A stretch of 11,738 nt of DNA, taken from positions 1-11,738 of the forward strand of contig CAYOPG010000068.1 in assembly GCA_964405775.1 (NCBI GenBank), read 5' to 3'. Of the stretch, positions 7,662 through 11,738 are shown piece by piece. This DNA comes from JAAZFF01 sp964405775 (lineage in GTDB: Bacteria > Verrucomicrobiota > Kiritimatiellia > RFP12 > UBA3636). The translations under genes were made by a program, and so were the position numbers. The notes beneath the pieces are model-generated. The model worked only from the letters and a program-made list of their open reading frames with translations, was not told the DNA's origin and did no database searches. Numbering within the stretch: position 1 is the stretch's first letter; every line of letters begins with the position of its first letter.

Positions 7662-9215
7662 TTACTTGGCGATAAGGCTGCGGGAAGTCATCTCTTCGGG
7701 TTTTCTGATTCCAAGTAGTTCAAGAACAGTCGGCGCTATGTCGGAAAGGACACCGCGCTCGACAAGCTTAACCCCTGCTGCGTCGTTGGCAATGTAGATG
7801 CACTCCACGAAATTGAGCGTGTGGCTTGTCTTAACCATGCCGGTCTCATAATCTACCATCTGCTCGGCATTGCCATGGTCCGCAGTAACGATTATTTTCG
7901 CGTCAAGCTCCAAAAGACGTTTCACGAGCCGCCCGACGCATTCGTCAACGATCTCAACAGCCTTCGTCGCCGCCTTCATGTCGCCAGTGTGTCCAACCAT
8001 GTCGCAGTTTGCGAGGTTGCAGACGATGAACGCATACGGGTTGCTCTCAAGACGCTTCAACAGATCTTCCGTCACAGTATACGCATCCATTTCCGGATGG
8101 CTGGCGAAAGTGGCAGGGTCGAAACGGCTTGGAATGTTAACGTCGTCCTCCCCTTTGTACGGAGTGGTTGACTTGCCGTTGAAGAAGCTGGTGACGTGCC
8201 TGAATTTCTGAGTCTCCGCGATACGAAGCTGACGGAGTCCGGCATCGGCAATCACCTCGCCGAGCAGTTTATCCATACCGCCATCGCCTCCCATGACACC
8301 CAGCAGGTAATCCTCGAACTGATCCCAGTAACGTGTAAAACCGAGGTACGCCAGCTTAGGGCGCGCCTTGCGGGCACCAGGATAATCATCGCAGACAAAA
8401 GCCTGAGTAAGCTGTATCGCGCGGTCCTGCCGGTAGTTCGTGTGCATTACAGCATCACCGTCATGCATGCCGTTGTAATCTCCAATCACATACGGGAGGA
8501 TGTACTCATCGGTCATGTCAACTCCGTCAGGCGTTTTGTCGTTAGCATAGCATTCCGAAACGGCTGAAACTGCATCATCTGCCTTTCGTCCCTCACCCGT
8601 CACCAGAGTGTCATAAGCGAGACTTGTAAGCATGTAGTTCTTAGACCGGTCCATCGAATAATAACGCCCCATCACCGTTCCAATCCGGCATTTGCCAATT
8701 GCCTCCATTTCTTTTTGCAGGCGGCCAATGTATTCGAGGGTACTCCGCGGAGGAGTATCGCGTCCGTCAAGGAAAGGATGTATTACAATCTCCCCTTCAG
8801 GCAGGGTCTCGCGGGCGCGCCGCATGATTTTAAAGAGGTGCTCCTGATGCGCATGTACACCCTCGTCCTGAAGGAGCCCCATAAGATGCAGCTTGCCCTT
8901 GCCATTCTTCCATGAGGCCATGAAGCTCTTCCACTTTTCGGTCTCGAAAAGCTCCCCGGTAGAAAGACCGTCATCGATTCGTTTTAGTTCTTGCACAACA
9001 ACACGTCCCGCGCCCATGTTTAGGTGTCCGACCTCGCTGGAGCCTTGGTATCCTCCCGGCAACCCGACAGCTTCGCCGCACGCGTCAAGCGTCGTCCACG
9101 GATATTTAGCTTTGAACGCATCTATGTTCGGCGTCTTTGCCGCCTTGACAGAATTGCCTTCTTCCTTGTCGTTTAAACCCCATCCGTCCCTGATAATAAG
9201 TGCCACCGGTCTCAT
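7662..9215 (-). CDS. gpmI: 2,3-bisphosphoglycerate-independent phosphoglycerate mutase
   Basis: 517 residues, the usual length for iPGM, which interconverts 3- and 2-phosphoglycerate in glycolysis and gluconeogenesis through a phosphoserine intermediate in the cytoplasm. The alkaline-phosphatase-like metal sites are complete: Asp10 (IRDGWG), Ser60 nucleophile (GSSEVGH), Asp405 and His409 (CDMVGHTGD), Asp446 and His447 (TADHGNAE) and His465 (TSHTLN). Substrate-binding elements are also present: GVHAHQEHL (119-127), GRD (151-153), YRQDRA (261-266) and Lys337 (AETQKFRHV). Bacterial enzymes mostly have GNSEVGH and TEKY; here these are GSSEVGH and TQKF, conservative variants. ATG 9213-9215 is preceded by AGGTGA, 7 bases away. 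It is probably the first gene of a unit with the amidase, 42 bases downstream, and is divergent from the DUF481-like gene. The assignment is secure. Confidence 0.98.
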   Translation of the reverse strand: MRPVALIIRDGWGLNDKEEGNSVKAAKTPNIDAFKAKYPWTTLDACGEAVGLPGGYQGSSEVGHLNMGAGRVVVQELKRIDDGLSTGELFETEKWKSFMASWKNGKGKLHLMGLLQDEGVHAHQEHLFKIMRRARETLPEGEIVIHPFLDGRDTPPRSTLEYIGRLQKEMEAIGKCRIGTVMGRYYSMDRSKNYMLTSLAYDTLVTGEGRKADDAVSAVSECYANDKTPDGVDMTDEYILPYVIGDYNGMHDGDAVMHTNYRQDRAIQLTQAFVCDDYPGARKARPKLAYLGFTRYWDQFEDYLLGVMGGDGGMDKLLGEVIADAGLRQLRIAETQKFRHVTSFFNGKSTTPYKGEDDVNIPSRFDPATFASHPEMDAYTVTEDLLKRLESNPYAFIVCNLANCDMVGHTGDMKAATKAVEIVDECVGRLVKRLLELDAKIIVTADHGNAEQMVDYETGMVKTSHTLNFVECIYIANDAAGVKLVERGVLSDIAPTVLELLGIRKPEEMTSRSLIAK

Positions 9216-9247
9216 GATTCAATCACCTTTCTCGAAAAATCTCTAGG

Positions 9248-9263
9248 CGCCCTTCAGAGGGCG
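9248..9263 (-). promoter_or_regulatory. Small GC hairpin in the gpmI leader
   Basis: CGCCCT (9248-9253) and AGGGCG (9258-9263) form a perfect 6-bp stem with a 4-base loop. In the gpmI transcript it is followed about 9 bases later by a five-T run, so it is not a classical terminator, since the T-run is too distant. It could be a leader hairpin or simply chance. Confidence 0.3.
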
Positions 9264-9280
9264 ATGCGTGAAGCCGGAAT

Positions 9281-9308
9281 GTTATCACATCTCACCACTA
9301 TTTGGCAA
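9281..9308 (-). promoter_or_regulatory. Candidate promoter for gpmI and the amidase
   Basis: On the minus strand, TTGCCA (9303-9308, 5 of 6) lies 16 bases from GATAAC (9281-9286, 4 of 6), with a TGT just upstream of the -10 that fits an extended -10 element. Predicted transcription starts near 9274, giving a leader of about 60 nt before ATG 9215. Confidence 0.45.
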
Positions 9309-9380
9309 AGACAGGTTTCAGACAACGCTTATTTATTTAGTGCGATTGGTAAAGCCGCTCGTCCTTATCAGATGTGCGCG

Positions 9381-9407
9381 GCAAATTAATGAGCATTATT
9401 GAATTGC
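9381..9407. repeat. 27-bp imperfect palindrome, possible operator of the DUF481-like gene
   Basis: The arms are 9381-9392 and 9396-9407, with outer tetramers GCAA and TTGC and 9 of 12 matching positions around a 3-base centre. It overlaps the -35 box at 9404-9409, a position typical for a repressor or activator site. AT-rich sequence makes chance symmetry likely enough that this is only a candidate. Confidence 0.3.
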
Positions 9408-9430
9408 AAAACTTTTTCACACGTTATACT
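9404..9430 (+). promoter_or_regulatory. Candidate promoter for the DUF481-like outer membrane gene
   Basis: TTGCAA (9404-9409, 4 of 6) and TATACT (9425-9430, 5 of 6) are spaced by 15 bases, shorter than ideal. The -10 is the best rightward match in the gap. Transcription would begin near 9437, leaving a leader of about 100 nt before ATG 9540. Confidence 0.4.
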
Positions 9431-9539
9431 ATTGCCTGCGTGTACTTGCGGACGGCACGCTTCCGTGGAATACCGCCAACCTCGGGTCGTGGGTCCTCAA
9501 TAAAGTCAAAAGAAAACTCTGGCGGCAGAAAACAAAAAA

Positions 9540-10328
9540 ATGAAAAAAACCTTATTGGCGCTTGGCGCCGGAATTATCTCATTCACCTTTGCATTCGGTC
9601 AGGAAGCCACTGTCACGGAAGTGACGGCACCTGCCGTCATTACGGCTGAGGACGAAGCTTCTGCTACGTTCCTTAAAACATCGCTCGGCTTGTCGTCAAA
9701 ATCCGGCAACACCGAATCAGACTCATATTCCGGCAGGATTGAGGCTGGAACCACAATCAACAAGACAGTTCTGGATATGATGATCGAGGGGGCTTATGCG
9801 GAGAGCGAAGTAGAAGACGCCGACGGCAACAAGCGCGACGAGCAGACTGAAGGCAAGGTTAAAGCCGTCGCAAACGCAAAGCAGCGCTTCAATGGGTTTT
9901 ACCTGTACGGCAACGGCTCAGCTTTGCATGACAGCATCGCCGGCATCAAATTCCGCGGCATAATCGGCACGGGGATAGGCACCTATCTCGTTGACGAGGA
10001 CAACTTCAAGTTCACCGTCGAGGGTGGGGTTGCATATATGCACGAGGAGGCTTTTGAAGACGACGACTACTTCGCCCTTCGTTTCGCGGAGCGTATAGAC
10101 TACAAGTTTTCCGACACCGTCACCTTCTGGGAGAGTGTTGAGGTCATTCCCGAGGCGTCTGACTTTGGAAATTTCCTCCTAAGCGCAGAGGCGGGTGTTG
10201 ATTCCGCAATCAGCGAGAAGGTTTCCATTGGTCTCCTGCTCCAGATCGAACACGATTCCGAGCCAAGCAGCGGTGTCGAGGAAAAGACCGACACCACCAT
10301 CGGCGCACGCGTGACCTATTCAATCTAG
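9540..10328 (+). CDS. DUF481-like (YdiY-type) outer membrane beta-barrel protein
   Basis: 262 residues. Residues 1-20 are a clear signal peptide (KK, then a hydrophobic run, then AFG before Gln21). The mature protein shows alternating beta strands throughout and ends in a hydrophobic-aromatic strand (ARVTYSI), as expected of an outer membrane barrel. DUF481 features are visible: SLGLSSKSGNTESDSYSGR near 48-66; FYLYGNGSALHDSIAGIKFR near 120-139, followed by the GTGIGTYLVD turn; an acidic GGVAYMHEEAFEDDDY segment near 161-176; and the final EKTDTTIGARVTYSI strand. The function of the family is not established; some members are described as salt-induced. ATG 9540-9542 follows an A-rich stretch without a good Shine-Dalgarno (GGCGG is about 14 bases off), so initiation may be leaderless-like or rely on A-rich sequence. 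The start is chosen because it gives the complete signal peptide. The gene is convergent with the oxidoreductase, leaving 9 bases between stops. Confidence 0.85.
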   Translation: MKKTLLALGAGIISFTFAFGQEATVTEVTAPAVITAEDEASATFLKTSLGLSSKSGNTESDSYSGRIEAGTTINKTVLDMMIEGAYAESEVEDADGNKRDEQTEGKVKAVANAKQRFNGFYLYGNGSALHDSIAGIKFRGIIGTGIGTYLVDEDNFKFTVEGGVAYMHEEAFEDDDYFALRFAERIDYKFSDTVTFWESVEVIPEASDFGNFLLSAEAGVDSAISEKVSIGLLLQIEHDSEPSSGVEEKTDTTIGARVTYSI

Positions 10329-10337
10329 ACTGTCTGA

Positions 10338-11495
10338 TTAAGAGAAGTATTCCACGAGTTCAGGCGCAAGAGCCGGAATATCGTAAGGAGTGCTGGCGGA
10401 GCGGATCGAAACTGTCCCCAAGTACCCTGTGGCGACGCTGTTGCGCGCTGCAATCGGGGACGTGAGAATCGCTCCGCCTTCTCGTACGTAGCGGACGAAC
10501 TCCGCCGCAATCTGCGGGTCGGCTCCGCCGTGAGTGCCGGCTTCGGGTGTGCAGTCGAACTGTTCATCACCTTCGGGTTTGTACGGTCCACGCTTATTCC
10601 ATATGCAGACCTTGCTCTCACCCAAGTTTTCTATGCGCCCCTCGGTGCCTATTATGGTGTAGTTACGACAAGAGTCCGGGGTGAAATGGCATTGCTGGTA
10701 TGTCGCGAGAACGCCGTTTTCCAGATGCATGAGGATGTGGCTGACGTCCTCTATATCGATGATAGGGTTCAGCTGCTTCTGCGAGAGTGGCGGCCAGTTG
10801 GCGTCCCTGAAAGTAGCGTCACCTCGCTCCGAGGCGGGATGACGATCCTTTATCTGGTCATAGAGCGTAAGTCCGCCCTGCCCCACCACGCGCTTGGTGT
10901 AGCTACCACAAATCCAGTGTATAACATCAATATCATGGGCGGCCTTCTGCAGCAGCAAACCCATGCTGTTCCTACGGTCGGCATGCCAGTCCTTAAAATA
11001 AGCATCGCCGCCGTATGAAATGAAGTGGCGGCACCAAGCGGCTTTCACCTGTCCTATCGCCCCAGTGTCAACCAGCTCTTTCATTTTCTGGACGAACAGC
11101 ATGTGGCGCATATTATGGCCGAGGTACAGCTTTTTCCCGCTTTTTTTTGCCTCGACAAGGATGCGGTCGCACCCCTCGATTGTGATAGCCATGGGTTTTT
11201 CTAGATAGACGTGTTTTCCGGCGCGCAGCGCGGCTATTGCATGCTCTTCGTGGAAATTATCCGGCGTGGACACAAAGACGGCCTCGACATCCCCTCTGGC
11301 TAGTAGTTCGCGGTAGTCAGCGCACTTGAAAACATCCGGCCCGCAGATTTCATCGTAGCGTTTAAAAGCGGCTGGGTCTACGTCGCACAGCGCCACGATT
11401 TTTCCACCGACACCAGGCGCAACCGCCAAACGCGACAGACCGCCACGGCCACCAGCGCCAATGACCCCGATCTTGACTAAATCCACATCTTTCAT
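10338..11495 (-). CDS. Gfo/Idh/MocA-family NAD(P)-dependent oxidoreductase
   Basis: 385 residues, normal for the family. The N-terminal Rossmann domain carries VKIGVIGAGGRGG (7-19) for NAD(P) binding, an acidic Asp38/Asp40 after the second strand (LCDVD) that favours NAD, and the family Glu-Lys-Pro motif at 99-101, whose Lys is catalytic. The C-terminal alpha/beta domain has YFKDWHADR (166-174) and QKAAHDID (183-190), a His-Asp-x-x-Asp-like region equivalent to the substrate-binding HD motif. This variant resembles a subfamily with YFRRWH and HKxxHHFD seen in sugar and polyol dehydrogenase-like proteins. It probably oxidises a sugar, inositol or sugar-amine derivative in the cytoplasm; the substrate cannot be told. 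No signal peptide. ATG 11493-11495 is preceded by AAGGA 9 bases away. The upstream stem-loop at 11527-11546 and the divergent promoter region suggest regulation by the gene beginning at 11683. Confidence 0.9.
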   Translation of the reverse strand: MKDVDLVKIGVIGAGGRGGLSRLAVAPGVGGKIVALCDVDPAAFKRYDEICGPDVFKCADYRELLARGDVEAVFVSTPDNFHEEHAIAALRAGKHVYLEKPMAITIEGCDRILVEAKKSGKKLYLGHNMRHMLFVQKMKELVDTGAIGQVKAAWCRHFISYGGDAYFKDWHADRRNSMGLLLQKAAHDIDVIHWICGSYTKRVVGQGGLTLYDQIKDRHPASERGDATFRDANWPPLSQKQLNPIIDIEDVSHILMHLENGVLATYQQCHFTPDSCRNYTIIGTEGRIENLGESKVCIWNKRGPYKPEGDEQFDCTPEAGTHGGADPQIAAEFVRYVREGGAILTSPIAARNSVATGYLGTVSIRSASTPYDIPALAPELVEYFS

Positions 11496-11526
11496 TTCAG
11501 CTTTTCCTTTTTTCGGTTTATCTTTT

Positions 11527-11546
11527 CCCCGCGATTACTTCCGGGG
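11527..11546 (-). promoter_or_regulatory. GC stem-loop in the oxidoreductase leader
   Basis: CCCCG (11527-11531) and CGGGG (11542-11546) can pair around a 10-base loop, about 30 bases upstream of the oxidoreductase ATG. No T-run follows on either strand, so it is not an intrinsic terminator. It may be an operator dyad or a leader hairpin. A weak leftward promoter TTGAAT-15-TATAGG (11563-11589) lies just upstream of it. Confidence 0.3.
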
Positions 11547-11596
11547 ACATTTGGCGACTTATCCTATAATATTGCCGAAGCCGATTCAAGGAGAAG

Positions 11597-11626
11597 TTGC
11601 AGTCACCCGTTAATCGGGAAATTGCA
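11597..11626. repeat. Composite repeat: direct TTGCA pair bracketing the dyad CCCGTTAATCGGG
   Basis: TTGCA occurs at 11597-11601 and 11622-11626, 25 bases apart. Between them CCCG (11606-11609) and CGGG (11615-11618) form a dyad around TTAAT, and GTCA (11602-11605) has a partner TGAC at 11629-11632. The cluster sits just upstream of and into the -35 of the rightward promoter, fitting an operator for a transcription regulator. Confidence 0.4.
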
Positions 11627-11627
11627 A

Positions 11628-11656
11628 GTGACAGATAAACACTCTCCTGCTACAAT
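11628..11656 (+). promoter_or_regulatory. Good rightward sigma70-type promoter at the right edge
   Basis: GTGACA (11628-11633, 5 of 6) and TACAAT (11651-11656, 5 of 6) are separated by exactly 17 bases. Transcription would begin near 11663, giving a leader of about 20 nt to ATG 11683. This predicts a plus-strand gene leaving the window. Confidence 0.6.
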
Positions 11657-11682
11657 CCCCCTCTAGAAAACCACCCCAATTG

Positions 11683-11738
11683 ATGAACGCACATATTTAT
11701 ACAATCAAGGCTCTTAAAGCTCTTAACCTGCGCATAGC
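11683..11738 (+). CDS. Probable 5' end of a plus-strand gene, 18 codons in the window
   Basis: ATG 11683-11685 opens a frame that stays open to the window edge and reads MNAHIYTIKALKALNLRI. The start has no visible Shine-Dalgarno, but a good promoter lies about 27 bases upstream. It is divergent from the oxidoreductase and shares an operator-like region with it, as regulator genes often do. A transcription regulator is a guess; the 18 residues show no recognisable motif. Confidence 0.4.
   Translation, partial: MNAHIYTIKALKALNLRI

Larger units (their letters stand above)
9216..9539. other. Divergent intergenic control region between gpmI and the DUF481-like gene
   Basis: These 324 bases hold no convincing gene. 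They contain a leftward promoter candidate and small hairpin serving gpmI (9248-9308), a 27-bp imperfect palindrome (9381-9407) and a rightward promoter candidate (9404-9430). The transcribed leader before ATG 9540 is about 100 nt, with a complementary pair CCGCCA (9473-9478) and TGGCGG (9520-9525). An open frame crossing the right part in +2 relative to the real gene lacks protein-like features. Confidence 0.6.

Noticed and set aside
10348..10380. Inverted repeat TATTCC...GGAATA as terminator of the DUF481-like gene
   Set aside because: The arms are asymmetric with a 9-base bulge, there is no T-run, and it lies in the coding part of the oxidoreductase.
11565..11570. Perfect plus-strand TATAAT as a promoter -10
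   Set aside because: No -35-like sequence at 16-18 bases; the GTGACA-17-TACAAT pair downstream is better.
11702..11733. Tandem GCTCTTAAA/GCTCTTAAC 9-bp repeat
   Set aside because: Falls inside the candidate start of the right-hand gene, where it encodes Ala-Leu-Lys/Ala-Leu-Asn; two copies are too few to call a functional repeat.

Overview
The window is ordinary chromosomal DNA from a Gram-negative bacterium. No mobile element, tRNA, rRNA or CRISPR array is visible. An outer-membrane-type beta-barrel protein (DUF481-like), a lipoprotein peptidyl-prolyl isomerase, a secreted amidase, bacterial GpmI and a Gfo/Idh/MocA oxidoreductase of the 'YFKDWH...HDID' type would fit the PVC group (Verrucomicrobiota, Kiritimatiellota or Lentisphaerota). 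That placement is an inference from gene style, not a demonstrated identity.

Layout from left to right. (1) Minus strand 1-1073: the N-terminal 357 residues of a parvulin-type PPIase lipoprotein that runs off the left edge, with its own promoter at 1127-1155. (2) Minus strand 1157-4030 and 4030-6264: two large polytopic GT-C-like membrane proteins with big extracytoplasmic C-terminal parts. The second-transcribed gene starts on a one-base TGATG overlap with the first. A near-consensus promoter (TTGACT-17-TAAAAT, 6324-6352) lies just upstream of the pair and rules out the longer GTG start at 6336. (3) Minus strand 6357-7619 and 7662-9215: gpmI followed by a secreted Amidase_2/PGRP-type peptidoglycan amidase. 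The amidase has an odd start: its only good Shine-Dalgarno sequence faces an in-frame CTG codon upstream of the first ATG. (4) 9216-9539: a divergent control region with a gpmI promoter leftward and a promoter with an imperfect palindrome rightward. (5) Plus strand 9540-10328: DUF481-like outer-membrane protein. (6) Minus strand 10338-11495: Gfo/Idh/MocA oxidoreductase, convergent with the previous gene across only 9 bases. (7) 11496-11738: a second divergent control region with inverted and direct repeats, a good rightward promoter (GTGACA-17-TACAAT) and the first 18 codons of a probable new plus-strand gene.

How the genes fit together. The strongest theme is the cell envelope: a periplasm-facing folding lipoprotein, two probable lipid-linked-sugar or related envelope membrane enzymes, a peptidoglycan amidase and an outer-membrane barrel. 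gpmI is glycolytic housekeeping and the oxidoreductase probably belongs to sugar or polyol catabolism. I see no convincing new defence, mobile or multi-gene system. The most useful second looks are the left-edge PPIase, the tandem GT-C pair with corrected start, the CTG start candidate and the right-edge divergent operator region.
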